A stretch of DNA of 64,000 nucleotides from contig NZ_JAGSPK010000008.1 in NCBI RefSeq assembly GCF_018139565.1, positions 1 through 64,000 on the forward strand, in the 5' to 3' direction. The notes under the pieces are model-generated. The model did not search any database, was not told where the DNA came from, and saw nothing but the letters and a program-made list of their open reading frames with translations. Position numbers and translations under genes: made by a program. Shown here in pieces: positions 30,178-39,422 of this stretch. Numbering within the stretch: the first letter of the stretch is position 1; each line of letters begins with the position of its first letter. This DNA is from Cognatundibacterium rivi. Lineage in GTDB: Bacteria; Pseudomonadota; Gammaproteobacteria; Burkholderiales; Burkholderiaceae_D.

Positions 30178-31587
30178 ATGGCATTTGTTGAGAAAAAACT
30201 CCCGGCGGACGCTCCTGTCGTGGATAAAGCCTTGAACTGGGTCGATTCGCGCTTCCCGTTATCGAAGCTGTGGAATGATCAGTGGGGCAAATACTATGCT
30301 CCTAAGAATTTTAACTTCTGGTACATCTTCGGCTCGCTGGCGATGCTGGTGCTGGTGATCCAGATCGTGACTGGTATTTTCCTGGTAATGCACTACAAAC
30401 CAGATGCGAATCTGGCGTTTGCTTCCGTGGAATACATCATGCGCGATGTGCCGTGGGGCTGGCTGGTGCGCTACATGCACTCAACTGGCGCTTCTGCATT
30501 CTTCATCATTGTGTATCTGCACATGACCCGTGCTTTCTTGTACGGATCCTATCGCAAGCCACGTGAGCTGATCTGGTTGTTTGGTTTTGCCATTTTCCTG
30601 TGCCTGATGGCGGAAGCTTTCTTCGGTTACCTGCTGCCATGGGGACAAATGTCTTACTGGGGTGCGCAGGTTATTGTGAATCTGTTTGGTGCGATTCCTT
30701 TCATCGGCCCTGATCTCTCTTTGTGGATCCGTGGTGACTATGTGGTATCAGATGCGACATTGAATCGTTTCTTCTCTTTCCACGTGATCGCGATTCCTTT
30801 GGTGTTACTGGGTCTGGTAGCTGCACATCTGATTGCTTTGCACGAAGTGGGTTCTAACAATCCGGATGGCATTGAAATCAAAGAAAATCTGGGACCTGAT
30901 GGACACCCTGTTGACGGTGTTCCTTCACACCCTTATTACACTTTCCACGATATTTTCGGCGTGACAGTGTTCCTGACGATCTTCAGCGCAGTGGTGTTCT
31001 TTGCGCCTGAAATGGGTGGTTATTTCCTTGAATATAACAACTTCATTCCTGCCGATTCTCTGAAAACGCCGTTGCATATCGCGCCGACCTGGTATTTCAC
31101 ACCGTTTTATTCGATCTTGCGTGCCACAACATCTGAATTCTTATACGTAGTTCAGGCTGGTGTTGCTGCTTATGTCGCATTGATCTGGCTGACAACCAAG
31201 TTGCCGCAGATCGTCAAAATGGCGATTGCCGGTGTCGCATTGCTGGCAATTATCGGCATGCTGCCATTTGGTCTGGATGCGAAATTCTGGGGTGTTGTAT
31301 TGTTTGGTGGTTCCGTTGTGATTCTGGGTTTCCTGCCATGGCTGGATGTATCACCTGTGAAATCGATACGCTACCGTCCTCACTGGCATAAGTATGTGTA
31401 TATCGTGTTTGGTATTGCGTTTGTTGTCCTCGGTTATCTCGGGGTACAGCCACCATCCCCAACTGGCGAGCGTGTCTCTCAGGTTTGTGCTGTGATCTAT
31501 TTCGGCTTCTTCCTGCTGATGCCTTGGTGGAGCGCAATGGGTACATTTAAGCCAGTGCCGAAGCGCGTTACATTTTCGGCACACTGA
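30178..31587 (+). CDS. petB: Cytochrome b of the bc1 complex
   Basis: Integral membrane subunit carrying the two b hemes and both quinone sites. It has 469 residues with eight or more membrane helices, so it is the full-length bacterial form. The conserved quinol-site motif PEW appears here as PTWYFTPFYSILR, close to the PEWYF consensus with a Thr in the second place. Heme-binding His residues lie in the second and fourth helices (RYMHSTGAS, LHMTRA; SFHVIAIP). Second gene of petABC. Confidence 0.95.
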   Translation: MAFVEKKLPADAPVVDKALNWVDSRFPLSKLWNDQWGKYYAPKNFNFWYIFGSLAMLVLVIQIVTGIFLVMHYKPDANLAFASVEYIMRDVPWGWLVRYMHSTGASAFFIIVYLHMTRAFLYGSYRKPRELIWLFGFAIFLCLMAEAFFGYLLPWGQMSYWGAQVIVNLFGAIPFIGPDLSLWIRGDYVVSDATLNRFFSFHVIAIPLVLLGLVAAHLIALHEVGSNNPDGIEIKENLGPDGHPVDGVPSHPYYTFHDIFGVTVFLTIFSAVVFFAPEMGGYFLEYNNFIPADSLKTPLHIAPTWYFTPFYSILRATTSEFLYVVQAGVAAYVALIWLTTKLPQIVKMAIAGVALLAIIGMLPFGLDAKFWGVVLFGGSVVILGFLPWLDVSPVKSIRYRPHWHKYVYIVFGIAFVVLGYLGVQPPSPTGERVSQVCAVIYFGFFLLMPWWSAMGTFKPVPKRVTFSAH

Positions 31588-31612
31588 GCGAACTAAGCGA
31601 GGAAGAATAAGC

Positions 31613-32377
31613 ATGAAATTACTTAAAAAAATAATCGCTGTCCTGGCGTTTGTTCCTGCATTAGCGATGGCTGCTGGTGCAACATTCCCTCTGGATCGTG
31701 CGCCTGACCGTTCCACAGATATGGCGGCATTACAGAATGGTGCGAAGCTGTTCGTGAATTACTGCCTGAACTGTCACTCGGCCTCAGCAATGCGTTATAA
31801 CCGCCTGAAAGATATCGGTTTGACGGATGATCAGATCAAACAAAACTTGCTGTTTACCGGCGAGAAAGTGGGCGATCTGATGAAGAACACGATGTCAGCC
31901 AAGGATGCTAAAACCTGGTTTGGTGCGGTGCCACCGGATTTATCGGTAATTGCCCGCGCCCGTGCTTCGGAAGCTGGTTCCGGTGCAGATTGGTTGTACA
32001 CCTATCTGCGTACTTACTACAAAGACGATTCTCGCCCTACAGGCTGGAATAACATGGTATTCCCGAATGTTGGTATGCCCCACGTCTTGTGGGAGTTGCA
32101 AGGCGTTCGCGATGCTAAATTTGTGGAAGAAAAAGATCCGCATGATGCATCTAAAACCGTACACAAATTTGTTGGCTTCGAAAAAGTAACCGATGGCACA
32201 CTCGATCAGGCTGCTTACGATAATCAGGTTGGCGATCTGGTCGCCTACTTGCAATGGATGGGCGAACCGGCGCAAAATACGCGCAAACGCCTTGGTGTTG
32301 TGGTGCTGATTTTCATGGCATTGCTGGCAACACTTGCATGGCGTTTGAATGCTTCTTACTGGAAAGAAGTAAAATAA
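31613..32377 (+). CDS. petC: Cytochrome c1 of the bc1 complex
   Basis: Membrane-anchored c-type cytochrome that takes electrons from the Rieske centre. It has 254 residues with a cleavable signal peptide (ends AMAAG). The heme site is CLNCH with the family continuation SASAMRYNRL. The axial Met is likely in the NVGMPHVLW stretch. A C-terminal membrane anchor (VVVLIFMALLATLAW) ends in a short positive tail. Last pet gene; sspA follows after 157 bp. Confidence 0.96.
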   Translation: MKLLKKIIAVLAFVPALAMAAGATFPLDRAPDRSTDMAALQNGAKLFVNYCLNCHSASAMRYNRLKDIGLTDDQIKQNLLFTGEKVGDLMKNTMSAKDAKTWFGAVPPDLSVIARARASEAGSGADWLYTYLRTYYKDDSRPTGWNNMVFPNVGMPHVLWELQGVRDAKFVEEKDPHDASKTVHKFVGFEKVTDGTLDQAAYDNQVGDLVAYLQWMGEPAQNTRKRLGVVVLIFMALLATLAWRLNASYWKEVK

Positions 32378-32478
32378 GATATTGTTTCCTGTTTTGCGTC
32401 TGCGATTCATACTATCGTAAGACAGGAATTTCTAAGATCGTCCGTTTCTATCCGTCGTAAACGGACGAGTAATCCTTG

Positions 32479-32509
32479 GGGTGAGGCGCGCAAAATTGGC
32501 TCCTCGCCC
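32479..32509 (+). terminator. Weak hairpin between petC and sspA
   Basis: GGGTGAGG pairs with CCTCGCCC (one G-T pair) around a 15-nt loop. The following bases are only moderately T-rich, so termination is probably partial and pet-sspA read-through is possible. Confidence 0.4.
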
Positions 32510-32534
32510 TGATTGTTTCTAAGGAACTATAAAA

Positions 32535-33146
32535 ATGATGGTTCTCTATTCGGGTACAACCTGCCCATTTTCTCAACGTTGCCGTTTAGTGCTGTTTGAA
32601 AAAGGCATGGATTTTGAAATCCGTGATGTTGATCTGTTTAATAAACCGGAAGATATTTCGACCATGAATCCTTATGGTCAGGTACCGATTCTGGTGGAAC
32701 GTGAACTGATTCTGTATGAATCCAATATCATTAACGAATACATTGATGAACGCTTCCCGCATCCGCAACTGATGCCGGCAGACCCGCTGCAACGCGCACG
32801 CGCACGTCTGATGCTGTTTAACTTTGAAAAAGAATTGTTCGTTCACGTGCATACGCTGGAAAACGACAAGAGCAGCAGTTCCGCTAAAATTCAAGACAAA
32901 GCACGCGCTGAAATTCGTGATCGCCTGACGCAACTGGCACCTTTATTTATCAAAAATAAATACATGCTGGGCGATGAGTTTTCTATGCTTGACGTCGCGA
33001 TTGCACCTTTGTTGTGGCGTCTGGATCACTACGGTATCGAGTTGTCGAAAACCGCTGCGCCTATCATGAAATATGCTGAACGCATTTTCTCCCGTCCAGC
33101 CTACATTGAAGCGTTGACACCTTCCGAGAAAGTGATGCGTCGCTAA
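32535..33146 (+). CDS. sspA: Stringent starvation protein A
   Basis: Glutathione S-transferase-fold protein that binds RNA polymerase and helps survival in stationary phase and acid stress; it normally lacks GST activity. It has 203 residues: N-terminal thioredoxin-like domain (TTCPFSQRCRLVL) and C-terminal helical domain. ATG 32535 is 9 nt after AAGGA. It follows petABC and is followed by a strong terminator, then sspB, as in other betaproteobacteria. Confidence 0.94.
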   Translation: MMVLYSGTTCPFSQRCRLVLFEKGMDFEIRDVDLFNKPEDISTMNPYGQVPILVERELILYESNIINEYIDERFPHPQLMPADPLQRARARLMLFNFEKELFVHVHTLENDKSSSSAKIQDKARAEIRDRLTQLAPLFIKNKYMLGDEFSMLDVAIAPLLWRLDHYGIELSKTAAPIMKYAERIFSRPAYIEALTPSEKVMRR

Positions 33147-33182
33147 GCTCTGATTGATACGTCTTCTGTATCAACGGTATTT

Positions 33183-33225
33183 CAACAAGGCTGACTTATT
33201 CCATCAAGTCAGCCTTGTTGTTTTT
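33183..33225 (+). terminator. Intrinsic terminator after sspA
   Basis: A perfect 14-bp stem (33183-33196 with 33207-33220) and 10-nt loop are followed by TTTTT. sspB must therefore rely on its own promoter or on read-through. Confidence 0.9.
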
Positions 33226-33270
33226 ATCGGCCCCATCTATTCTTAAACTTTGATCTGTTGAGTAAGCATC

Positions 33271-33780
33271 ATGCAAGAAACATCGACGAAACCTTATTTC
33301 ATGCGTGCCATTTACGAATGGTGTACTGATAATGGCTATACACCTTATATGGCAGTGAAAGTGCAGGGCGGTGCGCGGGTGCCTATGGAATTTGTCCGGA
33401 ATGGCGAGATCGTACTGAACATCAGCTTTGGCGCGACCAGTGGCCTGAAAATGGATAACGAAGCCGTGACATTCAAAGCCCGATTCGGCGGCGTTTCCCG
33501 CGAGATTTACGTTCCTGTGGCGAATGTGATGGCCATTTATGCAAGCGAGAATGGTCAGGGAATGGCGTTTGAGCTGGATTTTGCCGAGCTGGAAGAATCG
33601 CAGGAAGCAATGTTATCCGCAGAAGAAAATGAAGCGCCTGAAAGCGAAGCGCCGCCAAGAAAGCTAGGTCTGGCCGCAGTCAGTTCCAAACCGGATGGCG
33701 AAGAAAAAGTGGATTTGTCCACTGAACAAAAAAAATCTGAAAAAAAATCAGAAAAGCCCTCGCTAAAAATAATAAAGTAG
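33271..33780 (+). CDS. sspB: ClpXP adaptor SspB
   Basis: Binds the ssrA tag on incompletely made proteins and delivers them to ClpXP. It has 169 residues. The substrate-binding domain (PYFMRAIYEWCTDNGYTPY start, VPMEFVRNGEIVLNIS) is followed by an acidic linker and a lysine-rich tail ending SLKIIK, which matches the ClpX-docking peptide found at the end of SspB proteins. Confidence 0.95.
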   Translation: MQETSTKPYFMRAIYEWCTDNGYTPYMAVKVQGGARVPMEFVRNGEIVLNISFGATSGLKMDNEAVTFKARFGGVSREIYVPVANVMAIYASENGQGMAFELDFAELEESQEAMLSAEENEAPESEAPPRKLGLAAVSSKPDGEEKVDLSTEQKKSEKKSEKPSLKIIK

Positions 33781-33782
33781 CC

Positions 33783-33788
33783 TATAAT
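33783..33788 (+). promoter_or_regulatory. -10 box of the tRNA-Thr promoter
   Basis: A perfect TATAAT lies 3 bp after the sspB stop and about 50 bp before the tRNA. A GC-rich segment follows, as in stringently controlled stable-RNA promoters. The -35 would fall inside sspB and is weak. Confidence 0.45.
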
Positions 33789-33837
33789 CTTGGTCTTCGG
33801 GAATGCAACGGAAACGAAGCAAACGCGTAAGATTTTC

Positions 33838-33913
33838 GCCGGCTTAGCTCACTTGGTAGAGCAGTTGACTTGTAATCATCAGGTAGCCAGTTCGATTCCG
33901 GCAGCCGGCACCA
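33838..33913 (+). tRNA. tRNA-Thr (anticodon UGU)
   Basis: A 76-nt cloverleaf with acceptor stem GCCGGCT/AGCCGGC, discriminator A and an encoded CCA. The anticodon loop CTTGTAA reads UGU, so it decodes ACA and other threonine codons by wobble. The D-loop (TTAGCTCACTTGGTAGAGCA) and TTCGATT of the T-loop are normal. It stands alone between sspB and the S9 peptidase gene and has its own terminator. Confidence 0.97.
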
Positions 33914-33919
33914 ATTAAA

Positions 33920-33951
33920 AACCCATCGTTAGCAATAACGGTGGGTTTTTT
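33920..33951 (+). terminator. Intrinsic terminator after tRNA-Thr
   Basis: A 12-bp stem with one G-T pair (33920-33931 with 33936-33947), GCAA loop and a T-run. Confidence 0.88.
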
Positions 33952-34030
33952 CTTTTTCGTCGTATTTTCTTATCACGGTATTGTTCTGAATAATTCTCGG
34001 TCTTTCAGCAGAAATGGTGAACTGTGCAAT

Positions 34031-34086
34031 GCTGTATGTGGTCATACAGCGCAAGCGCGTGCTGACGAGCCCGTGTTGGCAGCACG
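34031..34086 (+). other. Two inverted repeats in the leader of the S9 peptidase gene
   Basis: GCTGTATG and CATACAGC (34031-34038, 34043-34050) form a perfect 8-bp palindrome with a 4-nt centre. CGTGCTG and CAGCACG (34058-34064, 34080-34086) form a second stem. They end 24 bp before the start codon. The first could be an operator; the second may be an mRNA hairpin. Confidence 0.4.
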
Positions 34087-34110
34087 GAATAAAAAACACA
34101 GAGGAGTTCC

Positions 34111-36297
34111 ATGAAAAAAATAATCAAAAGCGGTTTGTTGGCATTGCTGTCCGCCAGCACAGCGATGGCTGCAGCAGATGACGGCAAGCTGAGTCTGGAG
34201 ATGCTGTATCACCCGCTGAAGAAAGAGAAATTCGAACCTCGTCCGCTGACCCGTTTGTCGTGGGATCAGCAAAATCGTCTGATCGAGTCGGAAATGAAAG
34301 ACGGTGTCGTCAAGCTTTCGGTTGTGAATACCAATACCTGGGAAAAACAGGTGCTGACGGTCGATGGAAATATTCTGCGCTATTTGAAAGCCGCAGGAAT
34401 CGATGATAAATCGGCGCAGAGTCTGGCGGAAAAGCTGGGGCAGCAGGTACAGCCTGAGGTGAAGTCGTATTTGTTCAGCTACAAAAATGATTTGTGGCTG
34501 CTGGATCTGCAAAATGCACGCGCGCGCGAACTGACGCATACGCCGGATCAGGCCGAAGATGAAGCGATACTTTCGCCGGATGCTAAATCGGTCGCGTATC
34601 TGAAAGGGAATGACCTGTATCTTACCGATATCGCCAGCGCGACAGAGAAACGTCTGACCACCGGTGGCAGCGAGACGAATTTGAATGGCCGTCTCGACTG
34701 GGTCTATATGGAAGAAATATATGGTCGCGGCAAATTGCGGGCATTCTGGTGGGCGCCGGATTCACAGAAACTCGCCTTCCTGAATTTCGATGAAAGCAAA
34801 GTGCCGGTCTACACGCTCAGCGGTGATCATGCGCAGCCATTAAAAACGAATCTGACCCGTTATCCGAAAGCGGGTGACCCGAATCCCACAGTCAAATTAG
34901 GCATCGTTGATAAAGATGGCAAACTGAGCTGGACAGAAAACCCGTATCCCGAAAAAGAAACTCTGATCGTGCAGGTCGGCTGGACGCCGGATGGCAAGTT
35001 GCTGGCCGGTTGGCAGGATCGAGTGCAGACCTGGCTCGATTTGCGTTTGTATGATGCGAACATGCAGCAGAGTAAAGTGATCGTGCGCGAGACCAGCCCG
35101 GCATGGACAGAACGTTTGCCGTTTCCGGTGTTTCTGAAAGACGGCGGCTTTATCTGGGAATCGGATCGCAGCGGGCATCGTCATTTGTATCGTTATGATC
35201 AGCATTATCAGCTGCAAAAAGTGATCACCAGCGGCGACTGGGATGTGCGCAGCGTGTATGGTGTGGACGAAGCACGTCAGCGCATCCTGTTTTCTGCGAA
35301 TCAGCGCAACCCTATCGGTAACGATGTCTACAGCGTGGGTCTGAATGGTGAAGGCTTGCAGCGTCTGACGCAGGAAAAGGGTACGCACAACGTGCGCTGG
35401 AACAAAACTTTTAGCCATTTTCTTGATAGCTGGAGCAGCCTGAAGCAAACGCCGAAGCAGGCTTTGTTTAACGACGAAGGAAAACAACTCCGACTGATCG
35501 ACGACGTTGGCATGCCAGAGAAAATGCGTGGCCTGCGTCTGGCCAAAGTCACTCAGCAGCAGATCCGCGCACGCGATGGATTTTTACTGGAAAGCCTGTT
35601 GTACCTGCCGCCGGATTTTGATCCGGCAAAAAAATATCCGGTGTATCAGCACCTGTATGCGGGGCCGATGGCACCCCAGGTGAATGACCGCTGGTCGAAT
35701 GATTTGTACCATCACTTCCTCGCGCAGCAAGGCTATGTTGTCTGGGTGCTGGATAATCGCAGTGCGAGTAATAAAGGCGTGGCAAGCGCCTGGCCAATTC
35801 ATAAAAAACTGGGGCAACTCGAATTGCAGGATCAGCTTGATGGCCTCGCGTGGTTGCGTGCGCAAGGCTGGGCGGACATGGACAGAATCGCGCTGAACGG
35901 CTGGAGTTTCGGCGGCTATTTCACCTCGTATGCGATGACGCACAGCAAAGCCTGGAAGATCGGTTTTGTCGGTGCTCCGGTAACCGACTGGCGCTTGTAT
36001 GACAGCGTATATACCGAGCGTTACATGGGCTTGCCGCAAGAAAATACGAGCGGTTACGATCGGGGCAGCGTGCTGAAAGCGGCGAAAGATTTGCATGGTG
36101 AAATCCTGATCATGCATGGCACGATGGACGACAATGTGCATCCGCAAAATACCGTGATGCTGATCGACGAGCTGATCAAAGATGGCAAAGATTACAGCTT
36201 GCAACTGTATCCCGGTGCCGGACACGGCCCGCGCGGAGACTGGACGATCTGGTCTTTGCAAAAAGCGAAATGGGAATTTCTGCAAAAGAAACTGTAA
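34111..36297 (+). CDS. S9 family dipeptidyl peptidase (DPP4-like)
   Basis: Exported serine peptidase, probably releasing X-Pro or X-Ala dipeptides from peptides in the periplasm. It has 728 residues with a signal peptide cut near residue 20 (TAMAAADD). An eight-bladed beta-propeller (DPPIV_N, about 80-460) is followed by the alpha/beta-hydrolase domain. The catalytic residues are Ser599 in NGWSFGGYF, Asp673 in GTMDDNVHP and His705 in GAGHGPRG. The double-Glu motif of DPP4 that binds the peptide N-terminus is likely YMEEIYGRG. Monocistronic, with its own terminator. Confidence 0.93.
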   Translation: MKKIIKSGLLALLSASTAMAAADDGKLSLEMLYHPLKKEKFEPRPLTRLSWDQQNRLIESEMKDGVVKLSVVNTNTWEKQVLTVDGNILRYLKAAGIDDKSAQSLAEKLGQQVQPEVKSYLFSYKNDLWLLDLQNARARELTHTPDQAEDEAILSPDAKSVAYLKGNDLYLTDIASATEKRLTTGGSETNLNGRLDWVYMEEIYGRGKLRAFWWAPDSQKLAFLNFDESKVPVYTLSGDHAQPLKTNLTRYPKAGDPNPTVKLGIVDKDGKLSWTENPYPEKETLIVQVGWTPDGKLLAGWQDRVQTWLDLRLYDANMQQSKVIVRETSPAWTERLPFPVFLKDGGFIWESDRSGHRHLYRYDQHYQLQKVITSGDWDVRSVYGVDEARQRILFSANQRNPIGNDVYSVGLNGEGLQRLTQEKGTHNVRWNKTFSHFLDSWSSLKQTPKQALFNDEGKQLRLIDDVGMPEKMRGLRLAKVTQQQIRARDGFLLESLLYLPPDFDPAKKYPVYQHLYAGPMAPQVNDRWSNDLYHHFLAQQGYVVWVLDNRSASNKGVASAWPIHKKLGQLELQDQLDGLAWLRAQGWADMDRIALNGWSFGGYFTSYAMTHSKAWKIGFVGAPVTDWRLYDSVYTERYMGLPQENTSGYDRGSVLKAAKDLHGEILIMHGTMDDNVHPQNTVMLIDELIKDGKDYSLQLYPGAGHGPRGDWTIWSLQKAKWEFLQKKL

Positions 36298-36313
36298 GCC
36301 GGAATGACGATGC

Positions 36314-36343
36314 AAAAAAGGACGCTGCGGCGTCCTTTTTTTT
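36314..36343 (+). terminator. Intrinsic terminator after the S9 peptidase gene
   Basis: AAAAAAGGACGC pairs with GCGTCCTTTTTT around a TGCG loop and ends in eight T. The A-tract makes it work on both strands. Confidence 0.9.
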
Positions 36344-36362
36344 ACGTAGAAATGAAAAAACA

Positions 36363-36435
36363 GGGGAGTATCCGCAAAAAAACGCTTATTCTCAACATAA
36401 AACAAGGGGCTTAAAAAATACTGGGGGGAGTATAT
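36363..36435 (+). repeat. Dispersed GGGAGTAT repeat, copy 3 (after the S9 peptidase gene)
   Basis: GGGGAGTAT (36363-36371), ACGCTTATTCTC (36382-36393) and ATACTGGGGGGAGTATAT (36418-36435). The GAGTAT boxes are 62 bp apart. The 12-mer is identical to that of copy 5 and lies at the same 16-bp offset from the first box. No gene starts just downstream of this copy. Confidence 0.8.
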
Positions 36436-36596
36436 TTAAGCCGTTTTCGGCTAGATTTGCCCCCCGTTTTGGCTCTGTTTATGTTTGCTTGCAGGCCGTT
36501 TGCGCTTTGCGGACATCCAGCGGCACCTGCTTGCTGCTGATCTCCGGTCGATTTCCTGGTGGTCTTAGCCGCTGCCGTGATCAGCTTATAGCGGAT

Positions 36597-36625
36597 AAAA
36601 AAGCCGCCACACGCAGGTGGCGGCT
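36597..36625 (-). terminator. Terminator of the phytase-like lipoprotein gene
   Basis: A 9-bp stem (AGCCGCCAC with GTGGCGGCT) with a 6-nt loop is followed, on the minus strand, by six T. It lies 91 bp after the stop codon. Confidence 0.85.
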
Positions 36626-36715
36626 CGTCTCAGATCAGGTGCCGCGTAACGCTATCGCAACGCCGTTGAAGTCACATCAAAATACGTCACAGTAACGGCG
36701 CTATGCCCGAGTGCA

Positions 36716-38794
36716 TTACTGCGCAGGCACAGCGAAGTCAGCAAGCTTTTTATTAAATTTAAACAGCCACAAACGATTCGGACGTTCGCTGTCGGCACCG
36801 CGAGCCACGCGTACCGAGTTACCGGCAACGCAGCCAGTTGCACCGGCTGTGGTGGTCAATGCGCCATTCGCGTCCACCGTGCATTTGGTGATGTCAGCAC
36901 CTTCGACCGTCTTACCATTCGCATCGGTAATCAGGGTTTTCAGACCGAAGTCATCATCATTCACCAATGCCAGCGTGTAGTCATCGACCAGTGCCAGACC
37001 TTCGGCTTTTTCTGCCAGCCAGCCAGCGCCGTTCAGATCAAACAACACGGTCTTTTTGAGCGTGACCACGTTCGCATAATTCACACCATTGACCGCTGCA
37101 CCTGTCATGCTGCTTTTTTCGAGGTCCGTGCCCATCGCTGCAATATCAGTCGCGTCCGTAGTAATCTGCACCAGCATCAGACGATTGAAGATCTTGCCGT
37201 CAACACCAGCACCCTGCTCAATCACGATGAATTTACCGCCACCGAGCGCGACCAGATCGCCGAGTTTCGCGCCGCCGGTTTTGCCGGATGCATACATCGT
37301 GCTGTCGAGCGGATATGCATACAATTTGGTTTTTTCGGTCGTTGGGTCGAACTCAACCCAGCGGTTGAATTTGGCGTAATCCTTGATGCTTTCATTCGTC
37401 GCAACGGTCGCGCCCGGCACTTTATACGACGCTTTGCCGTCATCCAGCGGGCTTTGAATAAAGCCCTGCAATTTACCTGTGCCTGCATCGAGTGACAGAC
37501 CTTCCATGCCACGATTCGCGCGGCGTTTCAGCAGCACAGCAGGCAGATCGGCAGTACCGGTACCAGGCTGATATTTTTTCAGAATGATGCCGGTATTCAT
37601 ATCGATCTTCAGAATGAACGGACCATATTCATCCGACACCCAGAACACACCGCGTGCCGTGTCGAGCACGACGGATTCGGTATCCAGACCATAATCGCTG
37701 AAGGTGGTTTTGCTGGTGGCATCGTATTTCATCGCATCGTTCAGCGGTACCTCGCCGGAAGAGCCGACTTTGCCAGCGGCGATCGATAAGCCGGACGCAT
37801 TGATGGTGCTGCTGAATTTAATCGGCATCGATGATTTTAATGTCGCGCCGTTTTTACCGACGGAGATAAGACCGATCGATGGCGTGAAACTCGGCGAAGG
37901 GAAAAATTTGGCGTCGCTGGTTCCAGTTGCACCCGTGGTCACAACTGAATTAGGTACTTTCGGGCCGTCGCCATTTGGGCCGCGGTCGGTAATGCCGTAG
38001 AACTCCAGAGAACCATCGGCCGCTTTGCCTTTAAACGTCAGACCAGAACCATACGATGGCAAAAAGCCTTTCGGGAAGTCCGCTTTCACGGCTGCATTCG
38101 TGCCTTCATACGGAACATAAAACGCATCTGCCGCTTTGATCTGATAACGCGTCACATTCGCCACCACCGTGCCGAGTGCATTAGTTTGCGTGACCGCATC
38201 AACGACAGGCTTGTCCATTTTGGACGCGAGCGTGTCTTCAAAATGTTCGCGGACCAATGCGCGACGATCAGCATCCACGCTGCGGCTTTGATAGCTGGCT
38301 GGCAGCTTGCTCAGCAGATTCGTCATCGCCGTATTGAATGTCGCCGCATTCGCGTTAAAATCCAGCGCCTGACCTGCCAGCGCCGTTTTGACTGCAGCGG
38401 ATAAACGTATGCCATTCGATGGATCATTATCTTCATCCAGCAATTGCAAGGCCATCAGGCGATTGACGACTTTATCGTCGTTGCTGTTGCTCTGATTCGC
38501 CAGGCTCAGTGGCGTGATCACTGTGGCACATGGCGCCGAGCCCAGGCTGACGCCGCCGACAGAAAAACTCATATTGTCGCCAGTATTGCAGCTAAAGCCG
38601 CCGTCGGCTTGTGTTGTCCCTTTTGCTGTGCCGCTGGTGTAATCGAGACCTTCCACTGCGGCATCCAGAAACACGCCTGCTTGTGCGACTGGTGCCGGGG
38701 TGGCTGTGGATGTCGTGTCGGAGCCACCGCAGGCGGCCACCAGAGCGCTTGCCGTCAGCGCGGCCAGCAGCGATACATTTTTGTTGTGATTCAC
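36716..38794 (-). CDS. Lipoprotein with esterase-like phytase domain
   Basis: Secreted lipoprotein of 692 residues. The signal peptide ends in LVAAC with Cys22 lipidated, followed by a glycine/serine/threonine linker. About residues 40-215 are not clearly assignable. From about 240 to the end the sequence matches the phytase-like/esterase-like family (GLEFYGITDRGPNGDGP, VWVSDEYGPFI-type segment FWVSDEYGPFI, NRGMEGLSLD, EQGAGVDGK). Such proteins are predicted beta-propeller hydrolases of phosphate or carboxyl esters. True substrate unknown. Single gene with its own terminator. Confidence 0.85.
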   Translation of the reverse strand: MNHNKNVSLLAALTASALVAACGGSDTTSTATPAPVAQAGVFLDAAVEGLDYTSGTAKGTTQADGGFSCNTGDNMSFSVGGVSLGSAPCATVITPLSLANQSNSNDDKVVNRLMALQLLDEDNDPSNGIRLSAAVKTALAGQALDFNANAATFNTAMTNLLSKLPASYQSRSVDADRRALVREHFEDTLASKMDKPVVDAVTQTNALGTVVANVTRYQIKAADAFYVPYEGTNAAVKADFPKGFLPSYGSGLTFKGKAADGSLEFYGITDRGPNGDGPKVPNSVVTTGATGTSDAKFFPSPSFTPSIGLISVGKNGATLKSSMPIKFSSTINASGLSIAAGKVGSSGEVPLNDAMKYDATSKTTFSDYGLDTESVVLDTARGVFWVSDEYGPFILKIDMNTGIILKKYQPGTGTADLPAVLLKRRANRGMEGLSLDAGTGKLQGFIQSPLDDGKASYKVPGATVATNESIKDYAKFNRWVEFDPTTEKTKLYAYPLDSTMYASGKTGGAKLGDLVALGGGKFIVIEQGAGVDGKIFNRLMLVQITTDATDIAAMGTDLEKSSMTGAAVNGVNYANVVTLKKTVLFDLNGAGWLAEKAEGLALVDDYTLALVNDDDFGLKTLITDANGKTVEGADITKCTVDANGALTTTAGATGCVAGNSVRVARGADSERPNRLWLFKFNKKLADFAVPAQ

Positions 38795-39422
38795 GTGTTG
38801 ATCCTGTGCTTGTCGAGGTTAACTGCTTTGCAGCAATCGCTGTTGTTTGACGAGATGCTGGCAAGCACGCCGTTACCGGGTGCAGGGCGATGATGTGATC
38901 GCAAGTAACAAAATGTAGCGGCCAGATATGACCCTGTGATTACAGCGATGGCAGATAACAACAGCACAGAGAAGTGGAACAACTTATGCGGGTGACGAGA
39001 GAGAAGACGCGGCGATACGCGCCATTCTGTGTGGCCGCGGAGACCAGCGTCAGCCAGCTGGCATAGTCAGCTGCGTGGATTTATTGGCTGCCCTTTCAAG
39101 CTGTTCAGCTTTATCAAAAAAGCCAGTAGAACTGGTTAGATGATGGTACTTCGCTAAACAATCTCTACAAAAGGACGTTGGCCTATATTGGATGCAACTA
39201 GCCTGAAACTAGATGTGACGGAGGTGATAAATAGGAGGGGAGAAAGATGCGTTACGCAGACGTTACTCCCCTTGTGGCCTATGGAATTGCCATGGAAACC
39301 TTGTACTGCTAACGCATACAATGCGTTAGCAGACTTAATAGATGAGTACCAGATTGTGATCGGTACTCATCATTTGTTAGAAAAATTAAATTGCAAAGGA
39401 CTCCTCTTTCATTTTAAGGCGC
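38795..39422. other. 628-bp gene-free region with inverted repeats
   Basis: Lies between two minus-strand lipoprotein genes. The right part (39233-39370) holds a run of inverted repeats described separately. The left part holds the promoter region of the phytase-like gene. A plus-strand open frame from a TTG at 39188 to 39439 has no ribosome-binding site and I do not call it a gene. Confidence 0.45.
39236..39370. repeat. Series of three inverted repeats, possible structured RNA or remnant
   Basis: AGGGGAG (39236-39242) pairs with CTCCCCT (39266-39272). CTGCTAACGCAT and ATGCGTTAGCAG (39306-39317, 39321-39332) form a perfect 12-bp stem with a 3-nt loop. ATGAGTACC and GGTACTCAT (39342-39350, 39362-39370) form a perfect 9-bp stem. 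No T-run follows, so these are not terminators. The dense pairing suggests a structured transcript or the end of a former mobile element. Confidence 0.5.

Larger units (their letters stand above)
36298..36715. other. Intergenic region with two terminators and repeat copy 3
   Basis: About 420 bp between convergent genes. It holds the plus-strand terminator of the peptidase gene, dispersed repeat copy 3, about 160 bp with no feature I can name (36436-36596), and the minus-strand terminator of the phytase-like gene. The bases between 36626 and the stop codon at 36716 hold nothing evident. Confidence 0.5.

Noticed and set aside
32479-32509. Hairpin after petC as a riboswitch or strong terminator
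   Set aside because: Only an 8-bp stem with a long loop and weak T-tract; kept as a weak terminator only.
35584-36405. Long open frame antisense to the S9 peptidase gene (273 codons)
   Set aside because: Lies opposite the catalytic domain, no domain of its own, residues typical of reverse translation.
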